Source of the DNA: Pseudohalioglobus sediminis
GTDB taxonomy: Bacteria; Pseudomonadota; Gammaproteobacteria; Pseudomonadales; Halieaceae
Assembly (NCBI RefSeq): GCF_008370495.1
Contig: NZ_VTUX01000002.1
Location: 512,342 to 576,341 of the forward strand
DNA: 64,000 nt
Reading direction: 5' to 3'
This document shows, one piece after another, positions 32,128 to 41,815 of this stretch. The translations under genes and the position numbers were made by a program. Below the pieces are notes generated by a model. The model did not search any database, was not told where the DNA came from, and saw nothing but the letters and a program-made list of their open reading frames with translations. The first letter of the stretch is position 1. The number at the start of each line of letters is the position of its first letter.

Positions 32128-33033
32128 TCAACCCCGCGGATGATGTTGTGCGTGCAGTTCCTGCATGCGCTGCCTGGCGACGTGGGTGTAGATCTGCGTT
32201 GTTGTCAGGTCGCTATGCCCCAGTAGCATCTGCACCACACGCAGATCAGCGCCGTGGTTCAGCAGGTGGGTCGCAAAGGCATGTCTCAGTGTGTGCGGCG
32301 ACAGGGGCTGCTTGATCCCTGCGCGACGGGCATAGATTTTAATACGATACCAGAAGGTCTGGCGAGTCATCTCTCGGCCACGCTGGCTCGGGAACATCAC
32401 GTCCGAGGGCACGCCCTTGAGCAGTTCACTGCGCGGACCCGCCAGGTAACGCTGCAACCAGGCCAGGGCTTCTTCACCCATGGGCACCAGACGCTCCTTG
32501 CTGCCCTTGCCGAACACCCGGACCACGCCCTGGTTCAGGCTGACCTGGTTGACCCGCAAGCTGGTGAGCTCGGTCACCCTGAGACCGCAGGCATAGAGCA
32601 GTTCGAGCATGGTGCGGTCGCGAAACTCCAGCGCGACATCGAGGTCCGGCATCTCCAGCAGTTTGTCCACCTCCGCTTCGGAAAGCGACTTGGGCAAGGG
32701 TCGGCCTAGTTTCGGGCTGTCTATATCGAGAGTCGGGTCCACGTTTAGCCTGCCCTCGCGGAGCAGGTATTTGTAGAACCCCCGCGCGCAGGACATGAAG
32801 CGCGCGGTGGAGCGCTGCGACTGCCCCTGCTGCAAGCGCGCACCGAGATAAGCCTGCAACTGTGAACGATCAGCACGCAACACCGAGCTGTTCCTGTTCT
32901 TGACCAGCCACTCGTGAAACTGCCGCAGGTCGCGACGGTAGGAGCTCAGGGTGTTGTCGCTGAGTCCCTTCTCCATCCACATAGCGTCGATGTAGCGTTC
33001 GATTTCGGGGTGTTCGATTGGCAGGTCGGGCAT
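32128..33033 (-). CDS. xerD: Site-specific tyrosine recombinase XerD
   Basis: Resolves chromosome dimers at dif with XerC under FtsK control. 301 residues from the ATG at 33033 (MPDLPIEHPEIERYIDAMW). N-terminal SAM-like domain with GLSDNTLSSYRRDL; catalytic residues are visible as Arg in ACGLRVTELTSL, Lys in GKGSKERLVPM, His/Arg in SPHTLRHAFATHLLNHGADLRVVQ, His in LLGHSDLTTTQ, and the nucleophile Tyr in IYTHV. A further 16 codons upstream lack family support. Confidence 0.95.
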   Translation of the reverse strand: MPDLPIEHPEIERYIDAMWMEKGLSDNTLSSYRRDLRQFHEWLVKNRNSSVLRADRSQLQAYLGARLQQGQSQRSTARFMSCARGFYKYLLREGRLNVDPTLDIDSPKLGRPLPKSLSEAEVDKLLEMPDLDVALEFRDRTMLELLYACGLRVTELTSLRVNQVSLNQGVVRVFGKGSKERLVPMGEEALAWLQRYLAGPRSELLKGVPSDVMFPSQRGREMTRQTFWYRIKIYARRAGIKQPLSPHTLRHAFATHLLNHGADLRVVQMLLGHSDLTTTQIYTHVARQRMQELHAQHHPRG

Positions 33034-33138
33034 CCGCGTACCGTAACATGCTTGGCGGCTTTCAGGGGCGCCACATTTCACCGCGGCAGGTATCCGGGCA
33101 CTCCGCCCCGCCGTCCAGCCCCGGGTCGGGCCGCTGCG

Positions 33139-33603
33139 TCAGTATTCGTCCAGCGAGTCTGCCATACGATCAAACAGCGACTGCAGCAACTCCGCCCAGC
33201 GCTGGGACTGCTGCGGATCGATACTGTCGACCAGGGTGGTGGCCAGGTTACCGGGCGCTGATTGTGCCGGTGCGTCGACTTCCGCAGACAGCATCTCGCC
33301 TATCCAGCCCGCAGTTTCCAGCTGCTGGAACTCGCGTACTTCCGGCGGCACGGCCTTGCCGGCGGCCACTTCCGGTAATTCCGCGACACAGCCCGGCGGC
33401 GAATCCGGCAGGGAACCGGGACGGGTGATTTCCAGCAGGAACCAGCCATAGGCGTTGCGCAGGTGCGCCCTGACGGCCGGCAGGTATGCCTGTGCCAGCA
33501 CGGTTGCCGGAGTGATTTCCGCTGCGAGATCGCGGCGCCAGGCGGCTATCAGCAGCCGCCCCAGGTAGAGACAGTGATTGGCCTGGCCGCGAGCAGAGCC
33601 CAT
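33139..33603 (-). CDS. DUF6586-like protein downstream of topA
   Basis: 154 residues from the ATG at 33603, immediately after the topA stop. No catalytic motif or membrane segment is visible; it is helical, with conserved-looking ANHCLYLGRLLIAAW at the start and WAELLQSLFDRMADSLDEY at the end. Pseudomonas carries a similar small protein gene in the same place after topA, the basis for the family name. Function unknown. Longer in-frame starts would run into topA. Confidence 0.7.
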   Translation of the reverse strand: MGSARGQANHCLYLGRLLIAAWRRDLAAEITPATVLAQAYLPAVRAHLRNAYGWFLLEITRPGSLPDSPPGCVAELPEVAAGKAVPPEVREFQQLETAGWIGEMLSAEVDAPAQSAPGNLATTLVDSIDPQQSQRWAELLQSLFDRMADSLDEY

Positions 33604-33604
33604 G

Positions 33605-36253
33605 TTACTTGCGCGCCCTGCCCTTGCTGCGCTCCTCCTGCCACTTGCCGCCGCGGTAGTAGGCTTTCCAGCCGGTGGCCTTGCCATCCTGCTCGGTCAT
33701 CACGTACTGCTCCTTGGTCTTGCGGCTGTACCGCACCTGCGCGCGATTGCCGTCGTCATCCTCGGTCGGGGCCGAGAAAAGGAACTTGTACTTGGGATCG
33801 ATCTCGCTCTTGTGGGGCAGCAACTCGTCCACGAATGGCGCCCTGGTTTCGCGGTTGCGCGGGAACTGGCTGGCGGCCAGGAACATACCCGCGGCACCAT
33901 CGCGCAACACGTAGTGATCCTCGACTTTTTCACAGGCCAGTTCCGGCATCGGCACCGGATCCATCTTCGGCGGGGCTGCCTCGCCGTTGCGCAGCAGTTT
34001 GCGTGTGTTCTTGCAGGTCTCGCTGGTGCAGCCGAAGTACTTACCGAAGCGCCCGTTTTTCAGCTGCATTTCCGCGCCGCACTTGTCACATTCCAGCGTC
34101 GGGCCATCGTAGCCCTTGATCTTGAACTTGCCGTGCTCGACCTCGAAACCGTCACAGTCGGGGTTGTTGCCACAGACATGGAGTTTGCGTTTTTCATCAA
34201 TCAGGTAGCTGTCCATCGCCGCGTTGCACTTGGCGCAGCGGTGGCGCTCCAGCAGTTGTCGCGACTCGGCCTCGTCGTCGGCATCCTCGCGAATTGCCTC
34301 ATCTCCCGGAGTCAGGTTGATGGTCTGCTTACAGCGTTCCTTGGGCGGCAGGGCATAACCCGAGCAACCCAGGAAGACGCCGGTGCTGGCTGTGCGAATC
34401 TGCATGGGGCGACCACATTCCACGCAGGGTATGTCGGTCATCGTCGGCTCGTTGGGCTGCATGCCCGCGGGCTCCGGCTCTTCGGCCTTTTCCAGCAGCT
34501 CCCGGAACTCACCGTAGAACGCGTCCAGCAGGTCGCGCCAGTCGCGATGCCCTTCAGCCACGTCGTCGAGACGTTCTTCCATGCTCGCGGTAAAACCGTA
34601 GTCCAGCAGGTCAGGGAAACTCTTCTGCAGACGCTGAGTGACGATATCGCCCATTTTCTCAGCGTAGAAGCGTTTGTTCTCAAGGCGCACGTAGCCACGA
34701 TCCTGAATTGTCGAGATGATCGACGCGTAGGTAGAGGGGCGCCCGATGCCCCGCTTCTCCAGCTCCCTGACCAGGCTGGCTTCGCCGTAACGCGGTGCGG
34801 GTTTGGTGAAGTGCTGGGCGGGCTCCAGCTGCTTCAGGTTCAGCTCCTCGCCCTGTTTCACATCGGGCAGAACACTGTCATCACCCTTGCGACCCGCCGG
34901 GGGTTGCACGCGGGTGTAGCCGTCGAAACGAATAATGCGACCCTTGGCATTCAGTTCATAATCGCCCGCCTTGACCGTCACCGTGGTCGAGGTGTACTCA
35001 GCCGCCGGCATCTGACAGGCAACAAACTGGCGCCAGATCAGCTCGTAGAGGCGCTCTGCATCGCGCTCCATGCCCTTCAATGCCGTCTGTGGCACTCTGA
35101 CATCGGAAGGTCTGATCGCTTCGTGGGCTTCCTGGGCGCCCTCCTTGGAGGAGTACAGGTTGGGCGACTCGGGCAAGTATTTGGGCGGAAACTCACTGGC
35201 GATGTAATCGCGGCAGGTGGCCACAGCTTCAGCGCTCAGGTTAGTGGAGTCCGTACGCATGTAGGTGATGTAACCGGCCTCGTAAAGGCGCTGCGCCAAC
35301 ATCATGGTCTTCTTGACGCTGAAGCCCAGGCGCGTGCTCGCAGCCTGCTGCAGAGTCGAGGTGATAAAAGGTGCCGGCGGCTTGGAGCGCGTCGGTTTGT
35401 CCTCGCGCCCCGCCACCGAGAACGGCAGGGACTCCAGCTCGGCTGTGGCCTTGAGCGTCGTCGCCTCGTCACCCGGGCGGAAGTTCTCGCCGTTGTGCTT
35501 GCGCACCTGGAAGCGCACGCCCTCGCCCTTTGCAGTGGCCAATTCGGCATGCACTTCCCAGTATTCTTCCGGGATAAAGGCGTGGATCTCACGCTCACGT
35601 TCCACGATAAGTCGCACCGCCACCGATTGCACCCTGCCTGCAGACAGGCCGCGGGCGACTTTTGCCCACAGCAATGGCGAGACCATGTAACCCACCACCC
35701 GGTCGAGGAAGCGGCGTGCCTGCTGCGCGTTGACCCTGTCCAGGTCCAGTTGTGATGGCTGCTTGAATGCCTCGGTGATGGCCTTCTTGGTGATCTCGTT
35801 GAACACGACGCGCTGGTAACGGCCCTCGTCGCCACCAATGGACTCGCGCAAGTGCCAGGCGATAGCCTCCCCCTCACGATCAAGGTCAGTGGCGAGGTAG
35901 ATGGCGTCGGAATTGGCGGCCAGCTTTTTCAACTCGTTAACCACCTTTTCTTTTCCCGGCAGCACCTGGTAGTTGGCCTCCCAGCCGTGCTCGGGGTCAA
36001 TTCCCATGCGCCGGATCAGCTGCTCCTGCGCCTTCTTTTTTTTATGGATTGCTTTTTCTTCCGGGGCCATTTTGCGTGTGATGGCGGCCTGTGCTGCACG
36101 CTCCTTGGGATCCACCTTGCTGGTCGCGCTGCCCGCAGTCGGCAGGTCGCGGATATGGCCGACGCTGGACTTGACCACGAATTCAGGGCCCAGATACTTG
36201 TTGATGGTCTTGGCCTTGGCGGGTGACTCGACAATAACTAGTGATTTGCCCAT
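33605..36253 (-). CDS. topA: DNA topoisomerase I
   Basis: Relaxes negative supercoils by a type IA mechanism. 882 residues from [21 protein letters not shown]. Toprim acidic motif [15 protein letters not shown], the active-site tyrosine in [14 protein letters not shown] (about residue 320), [13 protein letters not shown] and [23 protein letters not shown] are present. C-terminal zinc ribbons are seen as CVECGRPM...C, CAKCNAAM...CGNNPDC and CDKCGAEM...CTSETC, followed by a basic tail. An ATG 11 codons upstream is in frame but gives an unusual N terminus. Confidence 0.97.
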   Translation of the reverse strand: MGKSLVIVESPAKAKTINKYLGPEFVVKSSVGHIRDLPTAGSATSKVDPKERAAQAAITRKMAPEEKAIHKKKKAQEQLIRRMGIDPEHGWEANYQVLPGKEKVVNELKKLAANSDAIYLATDLDREGEAIAWHLRESIGGDEGRYQRVVFNEITKKAITEAFKQPSQLDLDRVNAQQARRFLDRVVGYMVSPLLWAKVARGLSAGRVQSVAVRLIVEREREIHAFIPEEYWEVHAELATAKGEGVRFQVRKHNGENFRPGDEATTLKATAELESLPFSVAGREDKPTRSKPPAPFITSTLQQAASTRLGFSVKKTMMLAQRLYEAGYITYMRTDSTNLSAEAVATCRDYIASEFPPKYLPESPNLYSSKEGAQEAHEAIRPSDVRVPQTALKGMERDAERLYELIWRQFVACQMPAAEYTSTTVTVKAGDYELNAKGRIIRFDGYTRVQPPAGRKGDDSVLPDVKQGEELNLKQLEPAQHFTKPAPRYGEASLVRELEKRGIGRPSTYASIISTIQDRGYVRLENKRFYAEKMGDIVTQRLQKSFPDLLDYGFTASMEERLDDVAEGHRDWRDLLDAFYGEFRELLEKAEEPEPAGMQPNEPTMTDIPCVECGRPMQIRTASTGVFLGCSGYALPPKERCKQTINLTPGDEAIREDADDEAESRQLLERHRCAKCNAAMDSYLIDEKRKLHVCGNNPDCDGFEVEHGKFKIKGYDGPTLECDKCGAEMQLKNGRFGKYFGCTSETCKNTRKLLRNGEAAPPKMDPVPMPELACEKVEDHYVLRDGAAGMFLAASQFPRNRETRAPFVDELLPHKSEIDPKYKFLFSAPTEDDDGNRAQVRYSRKTKEQYVMTEQDGKATGWKAYYRGGKWQEERSKGRARK

Positions 36254-36402
36254 TGCATCCTGCTTTCTGGAGGTGAAGTTGACCACAAGCCCGGAACTGG
36301 GCCCGCGTCAAAAAAAGAGGCATATATAAGGCGGCATCTGCTCTCGGTCAAGGAAAATCGTGAAGCCATTTGCGACGGCGCCGGGCTGGCGGGGCGGCAA
36401 GA

Positions 36403-36855
36403 CTAGCCGCAGAGAGCCTGCTCCCAGGCCATCAGGGCGTCCACAATTTGCTGCACATCGGCCTCGCTGCCGTCCTCGCGCCAGTAGATTCCGCAGGACC
36501 CCTCGTCCACCCCGGCGGCGAGCACCGCGGCAGGCAATGCGGCGCTGATGGCGGGCGCCTGCCAGCTGCGCTGCAGGCCCTGCCACTCCCCGTCCTGGGC
36601 CAACCAGGCACGCCGCTCCCGGGGCGTACCGCGCGATGGTGGCAACCGTTTGCCGTAGTAAATAACCTGCTGTTTGCGCTCCGCTGGTGCCGAGCTGCGC
36701 GCCACGGCGGGCAGGTCACGAAACTCAACGAACAAGCCGTGCACCGCCGCGTACTCTCGCATGCGGGCTATCTGCCGCTGGCGCTTGCTGGGCAGGAAAT
36801 GGGTCAGCGGTGCCAGCGCGAGCGCGACCACGAATAGAATAAGCAGGTATTTCAA
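36403..36855 (-). CDS. Small membrane-anchored protein of unknown function
   Basis: 150 residues. One hydrophobic N-terminal segment (about residues 3-20, ALALAPLTHFLP) is followed by a basic stretch PSKRQRQIARMREYAA and a soluble domain with paired Trp residues and the acidic end EADVQQIVDALMAWEQAL. No known motif recognised. It lies upstream of topA on the same strand with about 150 bases between, and is divergent from the uspA gene. Compact, in-frame and with typical codon use, so likely real. Confidence 0.6.
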   Translation of the reverse strand: MKYLLILFVVALALAPLTHFLPSKRQRQIARMREYAAVHGLFVEFRDLPAVARSSAPAERKQQVIYYGKRLPPSRGTPRERRAWLAQDGEWQGLQRSWQAPAISAALPAAVLAAGVDEGSCGIYWREDGSEADVQQIVDALMAWEQALCG

Positions 36856-36917
36856 CGGGTGTCTTCCTGATACAGATCAATATCCCCCCGGGGCACGATT
36901 ACCCCGCTGGCATTCTA

Positions 36918-36926
36918 TGCTATAAC
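36918..36926 (+). promoter_or_regulatory. Extended -10 promoter element before uspA
   Basis: TGCTATAAC gives an extended -10 (TG-N-TATAAC) 36 bases before the uspA start. The -35 region is poor (TTACCC at about 17 bases spacing), as expected for extended -10 promoters. Confidence 0.45.
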
Positions 36927-36962
36927 TTGTGACTTTCTAACCGGGAACATGCGGAGTTCATC

Positions 36963-37403
36963 ATGTCAGAGTATAAAAAGGTCCTCGTCGCCATCGATCT
37001 CAGCGATGAGTCCAACGAGGTCGCCGGGCGCGCCAAAGCCGTCGCCAGTAGCAGCGATTGTGACCTGCACATTATCCACGTCATCGAACCCCTGAGTTTC
37101 GCCTATGGCGTTGATATCCCGATGGATTTTTCCGGTTTGCAAGATGAGATCCAGACCCAGGCCACCGACCAGCTGCGCCGCTTCGCCGAACAGAACGGCG
37201 TGGACCAGAGCCATCAGCACATCGTGCTCGGACGGCCCGAGGTCGAGATCCACGCCATGGCCGAGGAAATTGCCGCTGACCTGATCGTCGTGGGCAGTCA
37301 CGGCCGCTACGGACTGGCACTGCTCATGGGTTCTACCGCCAACGGCGTACTGCATGGCGCCAGCTGTGACGTGCTGGCGGTGAGGGTGGGCAAGCACGAC
37401 TAG
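36963..37403 (+). CDS. Universal stress protein, UspA family
   Basis: 146 residues, single Usp domain. The nucleotide-binding pattern G-2x-G-9x-G-S/T is present as GSHGRYGLALLMGSTANGVL (residues 111-130), and the N-terminal KKVLVAIDLSDES is typical. Cytoplasmic stress protein, usually ATP binding in this form. The start is preceded by GCGGAG. Its stop overlaps the stop of the convergent glutaredoxin-like gene by four bases. Confidence 0.92.
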   Translation: MSEYKKVLVAIDLSDESNEVAGRAKAVASSSDCDLHIIHVIEPLSFAYGVDIPMDFSGLQDEIQTQATDQLRRFAEQNGVDQSHQHIVLGRPEVEIHAMAEEIAADLIVVGSHGRYGLALLMGSTANGVLHGASCDVLAVRVGKHD

Positions 37404-37621
37404 ATGCCGCGGAGGAATGCCTCCAGTTCATCCGGTGTAAATGGCCAGTTCAGTTCCTCGCCACTCGCCTTCCTGAGCACCGGGATGGTCAGGCCATAGC
37501 GCTCAAACAGGGCGTCCGACTCACTGATATCGCATTCACGGTACGTGGCGCCGACTTCATCCAGCATAGCGGCCGCCTGTTCACACAGGTGGCATGCGCT
37601 GGTGCCATACAGAATCAACAT
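37400..37621 (-). CDS. Glutaredoxin-like small thiol protein (DUF836 type)
   Basis: 73 residues of a mini thioredoxin fold: LILYGTSACHLCEQAAAML carries a CHLC redox motif at residues 10-13, and TIPVLRKASGEELNWPFTPDELEAFL gives the cis-proline and C-terminal helix. The family is related to glutaredoxins but the partner is unknown. Convergent with uspA, four bases overlapping. Confidence 0.85.
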   Translation of the reverse strand: MLILYGTSACHLCEQAAAMLDEVGATYRECDISESDALFERYGLTIPVLRKASGEELNWPFTPDELEAFLRGI

Positions 37622-37790
37622 TCGGAATCAAACCTCGGGGCTGTGCCTGCGACATCAGGCGCTATATACTTCTGGCCCGCCATCGCACTTGATGCTGGCG
37701 GCAAGCCGGCGTTACCATAGCGGGGCAAGTACAATATTCTATACCAAATTTGCGAGCACCGGCTAACCGGTGGTTAACAGGAGTAGTTTC

Positions 37791-38690
37791 TTGGCCCTCT
37801 TTTCACAACCCACAGCACGCGCCCTGGCCATTCTCGACCTGCTGATGGCCAATCCACACCAGGCCTTCGGCCTCACCGAGATGACGCGCAGGCTTAACCT
37901 GAACAAGGCCACCTGCCACGCCATCCTGACCACGATGGCAAACTACGGCTTCCTGGTCCAACATCCCAAGACCAAAGCCTACCGGCTCGGGCCCTCTATC
38001 ATCGCGGCGGGCAACGCCGCATTCGCCCAGTTCCCGGTGCTGGAATATGCGCGGCCGGAGCTTGAGGAGTTACAGAAAGACCTCGACGTGGGCTTTGCCG
38101 TCACCGGCCGCTCCAAACAGCACATGGTGCTGCTGGCACTTTACGGAAAGGCACAGCCGCTTATCAACTCCTTTCAGCTCGGCCTGCGCCTGCCCAATAC
38201 CGGTCCGGTAGCAGCCTGCTTCACCGCCTTTTCGCCTGCCAAACACCTGGAAGCGTGGCTGAGTCGCGCTCACGAGTCACGCGGCGGCTACGATGAAAAA
38301 CTCGACCAGAAACTGCGCGTGGCACTGATCTCCATTCGCGCCAGGGGCTACGAAGTAACGCTGAAGACCCGCGCCGAGGCGGAACTGACCCGGGAGCTGA
38401 CGCGCATTCACTCATCCTGGAGCCTGACCGAGCTGGAGGAAGCGGCCAACCGCTACCAGCACGACCTCTGTGACGAGTACTTCCATCTCGACCGCATCGA
38501 CCCGAAAGCGCGTTACGAGGTCAGCACTATCTCCGTGCCGGTATTCGTGGAGAACAAGTTGCCGGTGATGTGTTTTGTTGCCGGTTCTTTTGAAGGCTCT
38601 GTCAACGGCGCACGTATCGAGGAGATTGCAGCGCGCATGAAAGAGTCCGCTGATCGTGTTACTGCGCTTGCAGAGGACATCGCCAGCTGA
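37791..38690 (+). CDS. IclR-family transcriptional regulator
   Basis: 299 residues from a TTG at 37791. AGGAG lies seven bases before it, so this start is preferred to the in-frame GTG at 37770. N-terminal winged helix is visible (TARALAILDLLMANPHQAFGLTEMTRRLNLNKATCHAILTTM, residues about 8-50) and YRLGPSII begins the linker to a GAF-like effector domain. No obvious target operon is adjacent, since an AraC-type gene follows after 49 bases. Confidence 0.88.
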   Translation: MALFSQPTARALAILDLLMANPHQAFGLTEMTRRLNLNKATCHAILTTMANYGFLVQHPKTKAYRLGPSIIAAGNAAFAQFPVLEYARPELEELQKDLDVGFAVTGRSKQHMVLLALYGKAQPLINSFQLGLRLPNTGPVAACFTAFSPAKHLEAWLSRAHESRGGYDEKLDQKLRVALISIRARGYEVTLKTRAEAELTRELTRIHSSWSLTELEEAANRYQHDLCDEYFHLDRIDPKARYEVSTISVPVFVENKLPVMCFVAGSFEGSVNGARIEEIAARMKESADRVTALAEDIAS

Positions 38691-38739
38691 AGCAATTTGC
38701 AGGCGCCACCGCGAGGGTGGGCGCTGCTGGCCGCGCTGA

Positions 38740-39816
38740 ATGAATACCATGCCGCTGAAAACACTCAACACGTTGCTGCGTGTTGTCGTGGAACACGGCT
38801 ATCCCCTGGAGCGGGCGCTGCAGGAGATCGGGCTGGACTACAACCCCCTGCAGCACCCCCAGCCCGGCAGCACCCAGGTCAGCACCGGCGCCTACAGCAA
38901 ACTCTACCGCCTGCTCATGCAAATCCTGCAGGACGAGGCCTTCGGCCTGGGGCAGGAGTACTACGCGCCGCCGGGCACCTTCCGCATGATGTGCCTGTTC
39001 GTCATCCACTGCCAGACCCTCGAGCAGGCACTGGTCAGGTCACGCGAGTTCTTCGACTACTGTGACCAGTACCGCCAGGCGCCGAGACACAGAACCGCAG
39101 GACCAATTGTGGCGCTGCCGCCACCGGCGCAGGAGCAGGTACTGTGTATTTTCGAGGAGCCACGCTCGCTCCAGTCGAGCCGGCAGCACATCAGCCATGC
39201 CAATGTACTGCTGATGATGCACCGCTTCTACAGCTGGCTGATCGGCCGTGCAATCCCCCTGCAGGCAGTGCACCTGCGTGCACCCGCGCCCGACGACCCA
39301 CAACGCTACGACAAACTGTTCAATTGTCCGGTGCGCTTTGACATGCCGGCATCGGGCCTGGTTCTTACGCGCCAGTTGCTTCAGCACCCACTGGTACAGA
39401 CCGAGGACAGTTTGCGCGAATTCCTGCGACACGCGCCCTATCCGCTGGTAAAACGCGAGCAGACCGGCGAGTTGCAATCGCTTTCACGCAACATCGAGCA
39501 GTTGCTTACCGCAGCCGGACCGCAACAGCTGCCTACAGCAAGCGACATCGCCCGACAGCTGAATGTGTCACCGCGCACCTTGCACCGCAGGCTGACCGCA
39601 GAAGGCACCAGTTTTCAGCAACTCAAGGACAACTTCCGCCGTGAACTGGCGGTGGGCTACCTGCACCGCGAGGACCTGTCGATAGATGCGATTGCCGCGG
39701 TGATGGGTTTCCAGGACAATTCTGCTTTTTATCGCTCTTTCAAGAAATGGACCGGGGTTTCCCCCGGGCAGTTCAGAAAGCGACTCAGGCCGCAGGGGGC
39801 CTCGCCAGATGAATGA
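38740..39816 (+). CDS. AraC-family transcriptional regulator with N-terminal arabinose-binding-like domain
   Basis: 358 residues. The first 200 residues match the PF12625 type sensing domain (LLRVVVEHGYPLERALQEIGLD, FGLGQEYYAPPGTFRMMCLFVIHC). The C-terminal AraC double helix-turn-helix is seen in PTASDIARQLNVSPRTLHRRLTAEGTSFQQLKDNFRRELAVGYL and SIDAIAAVMGFQDNSAFYRSFKKWTGVSPGQFRK. Such regulators often control fatty-acid or ornithine catabolism. It overlaps the start of the RNA methyltransferase gene by 8 bases, with no functional link evident. Confidence 0.9.
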   Translation: MNTMPLKTLNTLLRVVVEHGYPLERALQEIGLDYNPLQHPQPGSTQVSTGAYSKLYRLLMQILQDEAFGLGQEYYAPPGTFRMMCLFVIHCQTLEQALVRSREFFDYCDQYRQAPRHRTAGPIVALPPPAQEQVLCIFEEPRSLQSSRQHISHANVLLMMHRFYSWLIGRAIPLQAVHLRAPAPDDPQRYDKLFNCPVRFDMPASGLVLTRQLLQHPLVQTEDSLREFLRHAPYPLVKREQTGELQSLSRNIEQLLTAAGPQQLPTASDIARQLNVSPRTLHRRLTAEGTSFQQLKDNFRRELAVGYLHREDLSIDAIAAVMGFQDNSAFYRSFKKWTGVSPGQFRKRLRPQGASPDE

Positions 39817-40615
39817 TGCCGACACGCGCTACGCAGCAAAGAAAGCATTTTTCACCCGCGTGCTGACCGTATACGGGCGCAAGCCTGTGCTGGAGGTCAT
39901 GCGTGACCCACGCCTGCGCTGCCACGCGCTGCATCTGGCCGAAAGCAACCGCGGTGGCGGCATTATCCAGACGCTGATTGAAGAGGCATCGAAGCAGGAG
40001 CTGCCGATCCATTATCATGATCGGCAGGCGCTCTCGCGCATCTCCAAGAACGGCAAGCAGGATCAGGGAGTGGCCCTGGATGTACTCTGCCCCGAGTTCC
40101 GGACCCTGGAAGAGTACCTGCAGGAATTGCCGACGCTACCGGCGCAGCGCATCATCGCACTCGACGGCATTACCAATCCGCAAAACCTGGGCATGATTTT
40201 ACGTTCTGCTGCAGCCGGTAGTATCGACGCCATATTGTGGTCGCGACGCGGCAACGCCGCCCTGGGGCCACTGGTCATCAAGGCGAGCGCCGGCACGCTG
40301 TACCGCGCGCCGCTGGTGTTTTGCGAGGCACTGCCAGAGGCACTGCGACACCTCGCCAGTGGCGGCGGCGAAATCTGCAGCCTGGAAGCGGACGCCACCG
40401 AAACACTGTTCGAACACCGTTGTCAGGGGCATGCGATCTACGTGCTCGGGAATGAAACTGAAGGGGTATCGCGTGAGGTTCGCAAACTGGCTTCACGCCA
40501 TTTGCGCATTCCGATGAACAACGGGGTCGAGTCCCTGAATGTCGCAGTCACCGCCAGCCTGATTGCCTATGCCCCGGCCCTGCAGTCGCGGGACCAGGCC
40601 TACTTGGACAAGTAG
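39809..40615 (+). CDS. TrmH/SpoU-family RNA 2'-O-methyltransferase
   Basis: 268 residues with the three SpoU motifs: motif 1 DGITNPQNLGMILRSA, motif 2 VLGNETEGVSREV and motif 3 IPMNNGVESLNVAVTASL, forming the alpha/beta-knot SAM site. The N-terminal substrate-binding domain (VYGRKPVLEVM) resembles RlmB, which methylates 23S rRNA G2251, but the RNA target is not certain. The 3' end overlaps that of the convergent VWA gene by 16 bases. Confidence 0.88.
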   Translation: MNDADTRYAAKKAFFTRVLTVYGRKPVLEVMRDPRLRCHALHLAESNRGGGIIQTLIEEASKQELPIHYHDRQALSRISKNGKQDQGVALDVLCPEFRTLEEYLQELPTLPAQRIIALDGITNPQNLGMILRSAAAGSIDAILWSRRGNAALGPLVIKASAGTLYRAPLVFCEALPEALRHLASGGGEICSLEADATETLFEHRCQGHAIYVLGNETEGVSREVRKLASRHLRIPMNNGVESLNVAVTASLIAYAPALQSRDQAYLDK

Positions 40616-41775
40616 CCCATACCCTCTTCCAGGCCCTTGAGCGTGAGCGGGAACATCTTCCCTTCCAGCAGCTTGTGCGTGATACCCACTGACTGGGTGT
40701 ACTGCCACTCTTCCTCGGGCACCGGATTGATCCAGATAACCTTGTCGTAAACCTCCTGCAGGCGGCGCATCCAGACTTCACCGGACTCTTCATTCCAGTG
40801 CTCGACTGAACCACCCGGCTGCAGTATCTCATAGGGTGACATGGAGGCATCACCGACGAAAATCACTTTATAGTCATGGCTGTACTTGTGCAGTATGTCC
40901 AGCAGTGGCATGCGTTCGTTGTGCCGGCGTATATTGTTTTTCCAGACACTCTCGTACAGGAAGTTGTGGAAGTAGAAGTACTCCATGTGCTTGAACTCGG
41001 TGCGCGCGGCCGAGAACAGCTCCTCACAGACACGCACGTGCGGATCCATGGAGCCACCCACATCGAAAAACAGCAGCACCTTCACGGCATTGTGGCGTTC
41101 CGGCACCATCTTGATATCCAGCAGGCCCGCATTGCGCGCCGTGGAGCTGATGGTATCGTCCAGGTCCAGCTCATCTGCGGCGCCGGTACGGGCAAACTTT
41201 CGCAAGCGCCGCATGGCCACCTTGATATTGCGTGTCCCCAGTTCGACACTGTCATCGAGGTTCTTGAAATCGCGCTTTTCCCAAACTTTTACCGCTTTTT
41301 TATTGCGGCCGTTGGGCCCCACGCGAATGCCCTCGGGGTGATAGCCTTCCTGCCCGAAGGGCGAGGTACCGCCGGTGCCGATCCACTTGTTACCGCCCTC
41401 GTGGCGTTTCTCCTGCTCCTCGAGTCGTTTCTTGAATTCCTCGATCAATTTTTCCAGCCCGCCCAGGGACTCGATCTTGGCTTTCTCTTCCTCACTCAGG
41501 TTCTTCAGGAATTCGGAGCGCAACCAGTCGTCAGGAATCATCGCCTCGATTACATCATCGAGGGCTTCCAGGTCCTTGAAATGCAGGCCGAAGGCACGGT
41601 CAAAGCGGTCGAAATACTTTTCATCCTTGACCATGCAGGTACGGCTGAAATAGTAGAACTCGTCTACCGAACCGAATACCACGCGTTGCTTCATGCCCTC
41701 GAGCAAGTCGAGTAGTTCGCGAGTGGTCACGGGCACGCCGGCATCGCGCAGGCCGTGGAAAAAGTTAATCAACAT
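40600..41775 (-). CDS. VWA domain protein, CoxE-like
   Basis: 391 residues. A C-terminal von Willebrand A domain has the MIDAS motif D-V-G-G-S-M-D at 238-244 and a later D-A-S-M-S. The central part is charged, with an EEEKAKIESLGGLEKLIEEFKKRLEEQEKR coiled coil near 95-125. Homologues pair with a MoxR ATPase, which lies just upstream here, and work as chaperone pairs for metal insertion or complex assembly. 40 bases separate the two genes. Confidence 0.88.
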   Translation of the reverse strand: MLINFFHGLRDAGVPVTTRELLDLLEGMKQRVVFGSVDEFYYFSRTCMVKDEKYFDRFDRAFGLHFKDLEALDDVIEAMIPDDWLRSEFLKNLSEEEKAKIESLGGLEKLIEEFKKRLEEQEKRHEGGNKWIGTGGTSPFGQEGYHPEGIRVGPNGRNKKAVKVWEKRDFKNLDDSVELGTRNIKVAMRRLRKFARTGAADELDLDDTISSTARNAGLLDIKMVPERHNAVKVLLFFDVGGSMDPHVRVCEELFSAARTEFKHMEYFYFHNFLYESVWKNNIRRHNERMPLLDILHKYSHDYKVIFVGDASMSPYEILQPGGSVEHWNEESGEVWMRRLQEVYDKVIWINPVPEEEWQYTQSVGITHKLLEGKMFPLTLKGLEEGMGYLSK

Positions 41776-41815
41776 GTAGGGTCATACCCGCTGCCTGTTT
41801 CACCTGGTTTATCCG

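Noticed and set aside
33578..35755. A 725-codon open frame on the plus strand inside topA
   Set aside because: It is antisense to an unmistakable topA gene, shows no motif, and long shadow frames are expected in high-G+C coding DNA.
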